DNA from: Symmachiella macrocystis
GTDB lineage: Bacteria; Planctomycetota; Planctomycetia; Planctomycetales; Planctomycetaceae
Assembly: GCF_007860075.1 (NCBI RefSeq)
Contig: NZ_SJPP01000001.1
Location: 4,375,490-4,439,489, forward strand
Length of the DNA stretch: 64,000 nucleotides
Direction: 5' to 3'
Both the position numbers and the translations under genes were made by a program. The notes below the pieces were generated by a model. The model worked only from the letters and a program-made list of their open reading frames with translations. It was not told the DNA's origin and ran no database searches. Each line of letters starts with the position of its first letter. Positions within the stretch are counted from its first letter, which is position 1. Of this stretch, positions 1 to 8,294 are shown piece by piece.

Positions 1-93
1 CTGCTCGGCCTTCAGCAGCAGCGGCGTGGTCGGGAATTCCGGACCGTCGTTGTAGAATTGAACGGTATCAGCCGGCAGCGCGAGATCGGTCAT
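1..93 (-). CDS. small phage-associated protein, truncated by window edge
   Basis: Reading from the ATG at 93 towards the window edge gives 31 codons beginning MTDLALPADTVQF with no stop. A purine-rich ribosome binding site (GAGAGGAG) lies a few bases upstream, inside the end of the preceding small gene. It directly follows the capsid genes on the same strand, so a head-completion or other structural role is plausible, but I do not recognise the family and the C-terminal part lies outside the window. Confidence 0.55.
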   Translation of the reverse strand, partial: MTDLALPADTVQFYNDGPEFPTTPLLLKAEQ

Positions 94-94
94 G

Positions 95-241
95 CTACTC
101 CTCTCGGCGTTCGGCTTCCCAGCGTTCAATCAGCCAGGAAGCGAGCGTGTCAACTCGGCGGTCCGTACCGGAATCTGATTCGGAAGTGGCCACTGAGAAA
201 TCGAACTTCCCGATGCGTTGCGGTGATGCAGTGTCCGCCAT
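95..241 (-). CDS. small hypothetical protein downstream of capsid gene (48 aa)
   Basis: This 48-codon frame starts MADTASPQRIG and ends with an acidic, helix-like tail (WLIERWEAERREE). Its stop is one base before the ATG of the next gene, which fits a tightly packed phage operon. The composition looks protein-like, but the ATG at 241 has no clear ribosome binding site, and the same DNA also carries a frame starting at 327 that has better initiation signals. The two frames are mutually exclusive for most of their length. No family recognised. Confidence 0.45.
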   Translation of the reverse strand: MADTASPQRIGKFDFSVATSESDSGTDRRVDTLASWLIERWEAERREE

Positions 242-327
242 TTGATGCCCGTTTGCTTGAGACGAAAAACGGGCGACACGACCGGCGATGAGGAAACTGG
301 CCGTGCCGCCCGACCAACGATGCTCAT
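130..327 (-). CDS. alternative small frame coupled to capsid stop codon (65 aa)
   Basis: The ATG at 327 overlaps the TGA of the capsid gene (ATGA) and has AAGG about seven bases upstream, so translation could be coupled. The product begins MSIVGRAARPVSS and is basic and Ser/Pro rich. It overlaps the 48-residue frame at 95-241 in a different register, and the part inside that overlap looks less protein-like. Either this is the true small gene, or a frameshift once joined the two frames. Low confidence. Confidence 0.3.
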   Translation of the reverse strand: MSIVGRAARPVSSSPVVSPVFRLKQTGIKWRTLHHRNASGSSISQWPLPNQIPVRTAELTRSLPG

Positions 328-2174
328 GCTTCGCCCTTAGCCTTGTAGGCCGCACGGAAGTCGCCGAGAGCACAACCGTAGTCGAAGTACACCCGCCACG
401 TCGCAGCGAGGCGGTTCGGATCGGCGTCGAAGCCGAAGAACTCCACGGTGGGCGACTGCTTGCCCTGCAGGAAGGCCACGATCAGCGCGGCGTCCTGGCG
501 GGACCCAAAGAGATACCAGGCCTTGGCCGACGTGCCGGCGAAGCGCTGCGCGTTGGACAACCGCGGTTCCACCTCAAGCGAAACGGCGTTCTTGAGCGCG
601 TTGCCTGTCGGCGTGTCATCGTTGGCCCGCTGGATGAAATCGCTCTGCAGCAACTCCTTGGCCGTCTGCTGCAATTCCGACGGCACCAGCAGCGTGCGGG
701 CACGGATATCGAGATCGCGGTTTTCGTCGTCGCGCTGCGCCATCATGCGGGCCAGGCCGATGGCCAGTGCGGCGGCATCCAGCGCGGTCTCCACGCCCTC
801 ATCGTAGTTGCCATTCCCGCCGGCGAAAAAGCTCCCGGCGTTGGCCAACAACACTTTGTAGACCAGATCGGAAAGTGACCGCATCGCCGCCCGGCCGAGC
901 GAACGGGCTGTGTCGTCGAACATCGACAGGTCGTCGTTGATGATATCTCGCCGGTCGATGGACAACATTTTGCCGAACGTATCGACTGAATAGGTGTAGG
1001 TCGATTCGTCGATGCTACCATGCTTCAATTCGCCGCCTTTGGCCACTTCCGACAAATCGCCAGTGTCGCTGGGACGAACGCCGGTGTGATCCTTAAAGTC
1101 CTTGGCCGATTTGATCGCCGCGAACGCCCGCCAGGTGGCCGGCGTCTCGCTATACGACTCGAACAGCACTTTGTTCGCCGCATTGCCCAAGGCGACCGGC
1201 AGCGAATAGGTCGTCAGCGCGGCTTGGATCATCGCCTCGCGGCCCTGCGGCGTGTCACGGCCATCGGCCTGCAGGCTATAGTGGCAGAGGTCGACCAAGT
1301 TCGTACACCGCAGATCGCGGGCCTGCTGCATCGCCTGCGGTCCGAGCTGCTCTTCCGCCAGCCCCTCGCAGCCCATATGTGACAAAATTGCCGCCTCGAT
1401 GGTGGCGTTCGTGGGAGCGTGGTCGCGGGCGTGAATGATCGGCGGTTTGGGACGCGATTCGCGCAGCGCGGCGAGCTCGGCTTGTTGCACATCCCAACCG
1501 TCACGGATGGCGGTCGCCTCGATGTCGACGTAGCGGCCACCGCAAACTCGGCGGATCGCGGTGATGCGTTCGGTTTCTGAGGCGGCTTGCTCACGGATCT
1601 GTTCAGCGGTCGGTGTGGTGGTTTCTTCAGGCATTTGAGATTCCTTCTGGGATGCCGCAATCGCGACCGACGTGCTCGCGTCCGCGCCGATGGCGACAAT
1701 GGAGGCTTCGCGGAGAGTGGAGAATTTCACAAAGAGAAAGCCGCTCGCCGGTGATTTGATGCTGCGGCCGTTCGCCTCGATGGATTGGCCGGGCGGAACC
1801 CGCTCGTAGTCGGTGGGGGTCACGCCAACAGAAGCTTGGAACCGAAAACCGCCCTTGGCGAGCTCGATGATCTGGCGGGCCGTTTCGCTGGACGGCGAGA
1901 TTGCCCCGGCGACGATCAATCGCCCGTCGTGAACCGAGGCCCGGCCGTGCCCGACAATCCCCTTCAACGAGGAATCGTGATCGGCCAATATGCCCACCTG
2001 TGCGGCGGGGATGTCGATGCCCCGCAAGTCGATCACGACCGGTCCCCAACCGGGCACCGTCATCAGGCCGCCGGAGTAGGCCAGGATGGAAACTTCGGGA
2101 TGCGTTTGGCCGGCCGCTTGGATGTCCACAGAGCCAGCGGTGAACAGGATTTCGTCGATGGTTGCCGTGCTCAT
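324..2174 (-). CDS. fused prohead protease / major capsid protein
   Basis: A 616-residue protein with two parts. Residues ~1-180 resemble a caudoviral prohead protease: ADHD near residue 85, then a FRFQASVGV serine segment, with the order His then Ser expected of this protease clan, followed by REASIVAIGADAST. After a linker, residues ~270-616 resemble the Mu gpT-like HK97-fold capsid family (segments TWRAFAAIKSAKDF, FGKMLSIDRRDIINDD, TLLVPSELQ). In the known families protease and capsid are usually separate, and the protease matures the shell; here they would be made as one chain. I chose the ATG at 2174 because it has GGAGGAG upstream and overlaps the stop of the preceding gene (ATGA). An in-frame ATG at 2201 lacks such a site. 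No terminase or portal gene is visible on the right side. Confidence 0.85.
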   Translation of the reverse strand: MSTATIDEILFTAGSVDIQAAGQTHPEVSILAYSGGLMTVPGWGPVVIDLRGIDIPAAQVGILADHDSSLKGIVGHGRASVHDGRLIVAGAISPSSETARQIIELAKGGFRFQASVGVTPTDYERVPPGQSIEANGRSIKSPASGFLFVKFSTLREASIVAIGADASTSVAIAASQKESQMPEETTTPTAEQIREQAASETERITAIRRVCGGRYVDIEATAIRDGWDVQQAELAALRESRPKPPIIHARDHAPTNATIEAAILSHMGCEGLAEEQLGPQAMQQARDLRCTNLVDLCHYSLQADGRDTPQGREAMIQAALTTYSLPVALGNAANKVLFESYSETPATWRAFAAIKSAKDFKDHTGVRPSDTGDLSEVAKGGELKHGSIDESTYTYSVDTFGKMLSIDRRDIINDDLSMFDDTARSLGRAAMRSLSDLVYKVLLANAGSFFAGGNGNYDEGVETALDAAALAIGLARMMAQRDDENRDLDIRARTLLVPSELQQTAKELLQSDFIQRANDDTPTGNALKNAVSLEVEPRLSNAQRFAGTSAKAWYLFGSRQDAALIVAFLQGKQSPTVEFFGFDADPNRLAATWRVYFDYGCALGDFRAAYKAKGEA

Positions 2175-2719
2175 TGCTGCTTGCTCCTCCGTTTCCGCCA
2201 TGCGATTTCGTCAGGCATCATGGTTCGGTCGTACGTCTGCAATTCGCCTCGCCGCGTTTCGAGGTCGCGTTGGGTGTCCTCGCACAAAGTGAACTCAACG
2301 AGACCATCGCGGCTCAAGCGAGGCGGATGCACGTGCATAACAAAAACACTCTCGTCTTCGCGCAGTTCGACTTCGAACTCGTCGATGGCCGACCACACTG
2401 CAATTCGCAGCGCTCGAATCCGCTGCGCCGCAGAAATCCCCAACTCGATGTTGCACCACGTGCGCGGCAGAAAGCACTGCTGTTCCTCCAGCACAGCTGC
2501 CGCGCGATCAACATGCTTCGTTCGCCACTGGTAATTCCGGCCTTCTCGGGGCGGGCTGACGACGTTTTTGCGAATCAGATAGTCGAGCGCCGGCACACGT
2601 GCGTCGAAGCCTCTTTCCCTCAATTCGGATACGACATCCTCGGTGCTCTTGGGGTACGCGTCCGGCTGACCGCGACCGACCAATTCCACATACTCTTTCC
2701 GATTCAGTGTTGCGTTCAC
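2171..2719 (-). CDS. putative HTH protein preceding capsid gene
   Basis: A 182-residue protein starting at a GTG (2719) preceded by AGAAAGG. A longer TTG start at 2749 has no ribosome binding site. The first ~80 residues (YVELVGRGQPDAYPKSTEDV, ALDYLIRKNVVSPPREGRNY) look like a winged or MerR-type DNA-binding fold; the remainder is charged and unassigned. Its stop overlaps the start of the capsid gene by ATGA, so the two are translationally coupled. It could be a small-terminase-like DNA-recognition protein or a regulator; sequence alone does not separate these. It is the first gene of the visible phage operon. Confidence 0.6.
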   Translation of the reverse strand: MNATLNRKEYVELVGRGQPDAYPKSTEDVVSELRERGFDARVPALDYLIRKNVVSPPREGRNYQWRTKHVDRAAAVLEEQQCFLPRTWCNIELGISAAQRIRALRIAVWSAIDEFEVELREDESVFVMHVHPPRLSRDGLVEFTLCEDTQRDLETRRGELQTYDRTMMPDEIAWRKRRSKQQ

Positions 2720-3282
2720 TCGTTCAACCTTTCTGGGGTGTGTGAACAAGGAAAAAAAATGTCCCTCTATTATTTACCTACCGCAAAACTCCGCGAGTTG
2801 ACGGCAAATTACCAGATATTTTGCATAATTTCTGTAAATAATTTTTGCCGAGCACCAAAACCACAACAGATGGTGTGCCTCCTGGGAGACGGTACAATCG
2901 CACTCGTGCGGTGATGCACACAGCGATTTACGCATTTAAAAGAAAACGGGACTTGATATAAATTTCTTTTACCGCACCATGGAGTTGATCACGTTGTAGC
3001 GGCAATTCAACCCTTTCTGAGATGGCCAATTCTTGCCGCTTCGCCTTATTGACCAGGGTACCCAAATCCAGGGAACCAAATTTACCTTGGCGCAAAGGTG
3101 CGATTTACTAATGCAAGCCTTTTTCTTAACCGCTGACTGCAGAGGCGAATGCAACCGAAGCGATGTAGATCGTCCGCGAATTGTGTTCGGTAAGTCGCGC
3201 AGTCTAAGTTAGTAAAATGAAGGTTCCACTCGGCGGTCAAGTTCACCACCGCACCTTGAGTGAAACCAGGACGAGACGCCTT
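2720..3282. other. AT-rich gene-free stretch beside prophage genes
   Basis: No coding frame with protein-like composition was found on either strand. The base composition is visibly more AT-rich than the surrounding chromosome, especially 2750-2850 and 2930-2980, typical of accessory DNA. The promoter of the minus-strand phage operon should lie at its left end, but no clear -35/-10 pair can be asserted. Confidence 0.4.
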
Positions 3283-3441
3283 ATGGACACAGTAAATTGG
3301 GAAGAAAAATTGTTGTACGTTTTTGACGGCAGTGTCCGCTCCTTCCGACGTAGGTAGTTACGCAAGGGTGCTTGGGCTGAAACGGCCGAGCTCAAGAAGT
3401 GGCGTGACCAGCGAATAACCCGCAGTGATATTCACACTTAA
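3283..3441 (+). pseudogene. small decayed gene with in-frame TAG
   Basis: From the ATG at 3283 (AGGA about eleven bases upstream) the frame reads MDTVNWEEKLLYVFDGSV, reaches a TAG at 3355-3357, and continues in the same register with equally protein-like sequence (KGAWAETAELKKWRDQRITR) to TAA at 3439-3441. The amphipathic, charged composition on both sides of the TAG suggests one original gene of about 52 codons broken by a nonsense change. Family not recognised. It sits just upstream of the IS630-type gene, which carries the same kind of lesion. Confidence 0.35.
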
Positions 3442-3492
3442 AACAATTCTTAACGGCAGCCTGATGGGCCACAATTCGGTGGCCTACAAATG

Positions 3493-4598
3493 AAAGGCGA
3501 GAATTACCAATAAGAATAAGGCGGTGGGATGATGCATCGAAAAGAATCTGCGAGAGAATTTGTCCGTAGACGCGCAGTTGAACTACGGAAATAGGGTGAG
3601 ACAGTTGCGTCAATTTGTCACTTTCTGAATGTCAGCGCACCGGCGGTGACGCGCTGGTGGCGACTGTCCAAAGCAGGATTATCGATTGATCCGGCGCCAT
3701 CTTCAGGCCGCCCGAGACGCCTCAATCACGAAGACTTGAAGAATCTCGCACAACTACTTGAGGAAGGCGCAAGTGCACACGGATGGCCGAACGACCTCTG
3801 GACAACTCCGCGTGTGCGTGACCTTATTCGCCGTGAGTTGGGCGTGGAATTCTCGCGTTCGCATGTATGGGTAATTCTAAAGCAGTACCTTGGATGGACC
3901 TCGCAACAGCCGACGACACGTTTTCGAGAACGTGACGAGGCCAAGATTAAGAGATGGCCATATACGCAGTTCAAACGAATCTTATGCGAGGCGGCCAAAT
4001 TCAACGCCTATATTGCCTTTATCGACGAAGCAGGTTTTATGCAAATGCCTGTTCTCCGAAGGACGTTTTCACCCTGCGGTCAACGTCCCGTAGTTAAGAT
4101 TTCGGATCCGCACGGGCGAATTTCGACAGCATGTGCTTTGACAGTCAGCCCAAGGAATCAAAGGGCGAACATCTACTTCAAGATGCTCGCGAACAACACA
4201 AATTATACTGGAACCTCAATCGCTAGATTCGTGCGGCTCCTCAGTGTCAAAATAAACGCACCTCTTATCGTCGTTTGGGACTGCATTCTGATTCATCTCG
4301 CAAAACCCGTCCGCCAAGTTGTACGCGATTGTGGCAGCATCTCACTGAGAATGCTGCCGAAATATGCACCTGAAATAAATCCAGCCGATAAAGTGTGGGC
4401 GCATGTGAAATATGGATGTCTTGCGAACTACGCTCCATCGACACTTGACGATTTGCGTATCACCGTGAAATCTGAGCTGGTCGCGTTGAAGAGCCGAACG
4501 GATCTCTTACATTCATTCATTCGGCGAGCAGGACTTGACATTAAGCAACTTAAAAAGTCGAAACCGTCCTCCTAACAAATCGGAGCTAGCTCGCCTTT
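3493..4598 (+). mobile_element. IS630-family insertion sequence, probably inactive
   Basis: The element is defined by its transposase gene. The only terminal-repeat candidate I can see is a short inverted match, AAAGGCGAG at 3493-3501 against CTCGCCTTT at 4590-4598, which brackets the gene closely. IS630 elements usually insert at TA; I could not identify an unambiguous TA duplication, so the true ends may lie further out. The flanking DNA is gene-poor and AT-rich. Confidence 0.45.
3532..4575 (+). pseudogene. IS630-family transposase with in-frame TAG
   Basis: The frame begins at ATG 3532 (MHRKESAREF... RAVELRK), hits TAG at 3592-3594, and continues in register with GETVASICHFLNVSAPAVTRW, the helix-turn-helix expected at the N-terminus of IS630 transposases. 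The catalytic core follows: FIDEAGF (first Asp), VVWDCILIH (second Asp) and PEINPADKVWAH. In the last motif the usual Glu of NPxE is Asp. Without the first 20 codons, a GTG at 3646 could only make a product lacking most of the DNA-binding domain. A nonsense mutation inactivating the element is the simplest reading. Family assignment is firm; the pseudogene call depends on TAG being read as stop. Confidence 0.8.
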
Positions 4599-4975
4599 TG
4601 GTTGTTCAAATTTGATCCTTCTATACGACGTTTGTTTTTAATAGTCACTCGTGTTGGTCCACCAGCCAAATCACATCAGACGCTCTGCCTTGGCCGGACT
4701 TTGGAAATAGTGATTTGCTAAACTCCGGCGGTCATCACGTCCGTTGCAAAACGCTGGGGCACATCGACCGATCGCCATTCGCGTCGTTCTAGGTGTAACC
4801 GCTTCACGGAACAGTAAGAGACAACCGTCTGTGCATTGTTCTTGGGTGCTAAAAACTCGGCCGCGAACCGACTTGTTGACGAAATGGGCCGAAAAACCAA
4901 CGATGACTGCAATCAATCGAGCCACACCCTCCCCCGCTCCCAAGCGAACCAAATCCGCTCCACACGGCTACCCCT
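4599..4975. other. gene-free stretch after IS630 element
   Basis: Several open frames cross this stretch on both strands, but none has a ribosome binding site, recognisable motif or consistent codon use. I see no gene here. It joins the IS630 remnant to the hairpin pair upstream of the priA stop. Confidence 0.4.
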
Positions 4976-5064
4976 CCCCTCTCCCAGGGGGAGAGGGGGG
5001 AGTGGTTTGTGGCAGTGTTTTGCTCTGGGCAGTGTTTTTTACTCCCTCTCCCTCTGGGAGAGGG
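4976..5064. repeat. paired GC-rich hairpins (REP-like)
   Basis: Two near-identical palindromes: 4976-4998 (arms CCCCTCTCCC / GGGAGAGGGG, 3-base loop) and 5044-5064 (arms CCCTCTCCC / GGGAGAGGG, loop TCT). Between them an 11-base direct repeat GGCAGTGTTTT occurs at 5011-5021 and 5029-5039. The arrangement of two similar hairpins in one intergenic gap resembles REP/BIME-type elements. It lies past the 3' end of the minus-strand priA gene and might also end transcription. Confidence 0.7.
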
Positions 5065-5211
5065 CTGGGGTGAGGGGCAAGCCACCTTCGACGATCCTCC
5101 ACTCACTTTTAACCATCCTCTCACCTATTGAGAAAAGAAGAACAAATCAGTAACAGCTCTCATTTTAATAGTCTTCTCTTCGAAGGCCATTTTATTCACG
5201 CGTGCCTGGGC

Positions 5212-7494
5212 TCACCGCATGTTCAACGGATCGACGTCCACCACATATTCCACGTTGCTCGATTTGGGCAACTTAGCGGCGACGCTGCGCCAGAGCTTTT
5301 GGATCGTTTCCGCTTGTTCGGCTGCTAATTGGAAGTGGTGGCGGTAGAACTTGTTGAGTTTCATGATCGGGGCGGGGGCGGGGCCGAGTACGCGGACGGG
5401 GAGGTCTGATTCCTCGGCAGCTTTTCGCAGAACAGTGGCCATACTGTTGGCGAACTCAACGACTTCGTCGTCGTACAAACCGCGCAGGATCACGCGGGCC
5501 AAATGCCAAAACGGGGGGGCCTGCATTTCGCGACGGTGTTGGATTTCGGCGTGGACGAATCCTACGTAGTCGTGCGCGGTGGCAAACTGGATCGCCGGTT
5601 CGTCGGGCGAGGAGGTTTGCACAAGCACGCGGCCCCCTTTGCTGCTTCGCCCGGCGCGGCCGGCGACTTGGGCGATCAATTGAAACGTGCGCTCCGCGGC
5701 GCGGATGTCAGGTTGATGCAAAATCGTATCGGCATCGATCACGCCGACCAATGTGACATTCGGAAAATCGAGTCCCTTGGCAATCATTTGGGTGCCGAGC
5801 AGAATCTGTACTTCGCCCTTGCGGAACGCATCGAGTGCGGTTTCATAACTGCCCCGTTTGCGCATCGTGTCGCTGTCCATACGTAGGCATTTGTAGCGTG
5901 GAAATTTCGAGGCGACTTCTTCTTCCAGGCGTTGTGTCCCGATGCCAAAATACCGCACGGCCGCATGTCCGCAACGGGGGCAGGTCTTGGGGGGATCGAT
6001 CGCAAATTCACAGGTGTGGCACATCGCCAAGTGGCGGTCTTTGTGCCAGGTGAGCGTGATGTCGCAATTGGGACACTTAATCCCTTCGCCACACGCCTTA
6101 CACCACAGTACCGGGGAGTGTCCACGGACGTTGAGAAACAGGATGACTTGTCCGCCGTCTTCAACAGCAGTCCGAATCGCGGTTTGGATAGCGCGGCCGA
6201 TACCGGAGCCGGAGACACACCGGGGGTCATTGCGGACATCCACGGCACTGACCGGCGGCAATGGTAGGTCGCTGACTCGTTTTTTGAGTGTAATGAGTTG
6301 ATCAATGCCCCGTCGCGCGCGGGCGTATGATTCCAACGTCGGTGTGGCAGAGCCGAGTATCAGCGGAATTCCGGCCATCTTAGCGCGTTGTCGTGCGACT
6401 TCGCGAGCGTGATAGCGCGGCGTGGTTTCTTGTTTGAAGGTGGTTTCGTGTTCCTCGTCGATTACGATCAAACCCAAATGCGTTGTCGGGGCAAAAACAG
6501 CGCTGCGGGCGCCAACGACCACCTGTACGTTCCCGGACGATATCAGCTTCCATTGGCGGTGACGCTCCGCATCGGTGAGGTGACTATGCAATACGGCCAC
6601 ACTGTCGAAACGGCTCTCGAACCGGCGGATCGTTTGCGGCGTGAGGCTGATTTCCGGTACGAGGACGATCGCTTGTCGGCCATAGCTGACGACTTCCCGG
6701 ATCGTTTGAATATAAACCTCGGTTTTTCCGCTACCGGTCACTCCGTGCAGCAACAAGGTTTCATGTTTTTGTGAGCGCAACGGCTGAAGGATCTGCTCCA
6801 GTGCGGTGCGTTGCTCGGGGTTGAGTGTGAGATCTTGTTCCCGCTCGACTGCGTCGGTCGAGGGGGGGGAAGCAGCGGCGCGACGACGCGTGACTCGCAA
6901 AATTCCTTTATTTTTCAGGCCATTGACCGGTCCACTGCCGCAATCGGCGCTCTGTTCAATTTCCTTGGACTGCAACGGTTCACCGGCAGCGCGGAGGGCG
7001 GCGATCACGGCTGCCTGTTTGGTGGGGAGATTCGTTTCCCCCAGCCGGGTTAAGGCCTCTTCGTCGATGCTGAAATAGGTGCGCATTCGGGTGCCGGCAT
7101 AGTTTTTGACGCCGGCAGGAATGATGGTGTTGAGTGCTTGGCCCCAACTACACAGGTAACGTTCGCCGATCCACTGTGTCAAATCCAACATATGTTGGTT
7201 GAGCAACGGTTCGCGGTCGATGACTTCTAACAGCGACTTCAGTTTGCCCGCATTTTTGGGCCGAGAAAACCCGACGCAATAACCGGTCGTGGGCCGGTTG
7301 CCGCGCCCAAACGGACAACGCACCCGCTGCCCGGCGCGGAGTTTGCCCCGCCACGCTTCGGGAACGAGATAGGAAAACGCCTGCTCCATCGGTCGATTGA
7401 AGACAACCTCGGCACACTCAACATCCTCCTCAGCCGCCAATTCCCACGGCAGCGGATCGTCATCGAAGAGTTGTTGTTGCGCCGGTGGGGTCAT
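5212..7494 (-). CDS. priA: primosomal protein N' (PriA replication restart helicase)
   Basis: A 760-residue superfamily 2 helicase that recognises stalled forks and reloads the replisome. Visible in order: an N-terminal DNA-binding domain (YLVPEAWRGKLRAGQRV, then the CSWGQALNTIIPAG segment), Walker A GVTGSGKT near residue 253, DEEH near residue 346, GSATPTLES, a zinc-binding block with paired cysteines (CKACGEGIKCPNC ... CHTCEF ... CPRCG) around residues 460-505, and helicase motifs GTQMIAKGLDFP and QVAGRAGR. Length and domain order match the family. It is transcribed alone, away from nadD. Confidence 0.97.
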   Translation of the reverse strand: MTPPAQQQLFDDDPLPWELAAEEDVECAEVVFNRPMEQAFSYLVPEAWRGKLRAGQRVRCPFGRGNRPTTGYCVGFSRPKNAGKLKSLLEVIDREPLLNQHMLDLTQWIGERYLCSWGQALNTIIPAGVKNYAGTRMRTYFSIDEEALTRLGETNLPTKQAAVIAALRAAGEPLQSKEIEQSADCGSGPVNGLKNKGILRVTRRRAAASPPSTDAVEREQDLTLNPEQRTALEQILQPLRSQKHETLLLHGVTGSGKTEVYIQTIREVVSYGRQAIVLVPEISLTPQTIRRFESRFDSVAVLHSHLTDAERHRQWKLISSGNVQVVVGARSAVFAPTTHLGLIVIDEEHETTFKQETTPRYHAREVARQRAKMAGIPLILGSATPTLESYARARRGIDQLITLKKRVSDLPLPPVSAVDVRNDPRCVSGSGIGRAIQTAIRTAVEDGGQVILFLNVRGHSPVLWCKACGEGIKCPNCDITLTWHKDRHLAMCHTCEFAIDPPKTCPRCGHAAVRYFGIGTQRLEEEVASKFPRYKCLRMDSDTMRKRGSYETALDAFRKGEVQILLGTQMIAKGLDFPNVTLVGVIDADTILHQPDIRAAERTFQLIAQVAGRAGRSSKGGRVLVQTSSPDEPAIQFATAHDYVGFVHAEIQHRREMQAPPFWHLARVILRGLYDDEVVEFANSMATVLRKAAEESDLPVRVLGPAPAPIMKLNKFYRHHFQLAAEQAETIQKLWRSVAAKLPKSSNVEYVVDVDPLNMR

Positions 7495-7694
7495 TGGTTG
7501 TGGTGATTGAGAAGGGTTTTCGTCACGGAGGACCAGTAGGCAGTAGGGTTCGACGATTAAGTCTTTTACCTAAAGCCTAAGGTCTACAGCCGACGGTCTC
7601 TTTCCATCTGCGTGGTCATTTGGCATTTAATTCCCGCTCCGCTAAGATTCTAACATCTGAAACGCAAAGCGAAAGAAGTAAGGAAACCTTGACG

Positions 7695-8294
7695 ATGCGG
7701 CTGGGAATATTTGGTGGGACGTTTGATCCGGTGCACTACGGGCATCTGCTCTTGGCTGAGCAATGTCGTGAACAATGCCAATTGGACGAAGTCCGATTCA
7801 TGCCGGCCGGGATTCCACCGCACAAAGCGGATGTAAAAATCTCATTCGGCAAAGACCGGGTGGAGATGTTGCGATTGGCGATCGCTGGGCAGGAATCGTT
7901 CACGGTCGACGAACGCGAATTGTCTCGCAGCGGACCGAGCTATACCTACGAGACACTTGAAGAACTCCGCGAAGAAGATTCGCAGTGCGAATTGTTCCTG
8001 ATCATCGGGGCCGATTCGTTGCGTGATTTTCCGATTTGGCGTCATCCGCAGCGGATTCTGGCAGCGGCTCAGTTGGCTGTCGTGAATCGTGGTGGCGAAC
8101 CGATGCCACAACTCGATGAGCTGATATCGCTCATGGGGCCAGAGGTCGCGACGCGGACGCATCTGGTGACAATTCCCGGCCTGGAGTTGGCCTCCTCCGA
8201 CATTCGCAAGCGTGCCGCATCCGGGCAGAGCATTCGCTACATGACCCCCCGTGCGGTCGAATGCTATATTGAAGCCCAACAGCTTTATCGCTGA
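7695..8294 (+). CDS. nadD: nicotinate-nucleotide adenylyltransferase
   Basis: A 199-residue enzyme that adenylates nicotinate mononucleotide in NAD biosynthesis. The N-terminus carries the nucleotidyltransferase signature GGTFDPVHYGHL, followed by MPAGIPPHK, IIGADSLRDFPIWRHP and the C-terminal SSDIRKR motif that binds triphosphate. The ATG at 7695 has AAGGAA upstream; longer in-frame starts would add an unconserved N-terminus. Its stop lies inside the end of the convergent gene at 8285-9448, a 10-base overlap. Confidence 0.95.
   Translation: MRLGIFGGTFDPVHYGHLLLAEQCREQCQLDEVRFMPAGIPPHKADVKISFGKDRVEMLRLAIAGQESFTVDERELSRSGPSYTYETLEELREEDSQCELFLIIGADSLRDFPIWRHPQRILAAAQLAVVNRGGEPMPQLDELISLMGPEVATRTHLVTIPGLELASSDIRKRAASGQSIRYMTPRAVECYIEAQQLYR

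Noticed and set aside
288..878. Plus-strand open frame opposite the capsid gene
   Set aside because: Mirror frame of the protease/capsid gene with Arg/Gly-rich, non-protein-like composition.
4671..4952. Minus-strand open frame of 93 codons after the IS element
   Set aside because: No ribosome binding site, no recognisable family and overlapping frames of similar length; treated as chance.
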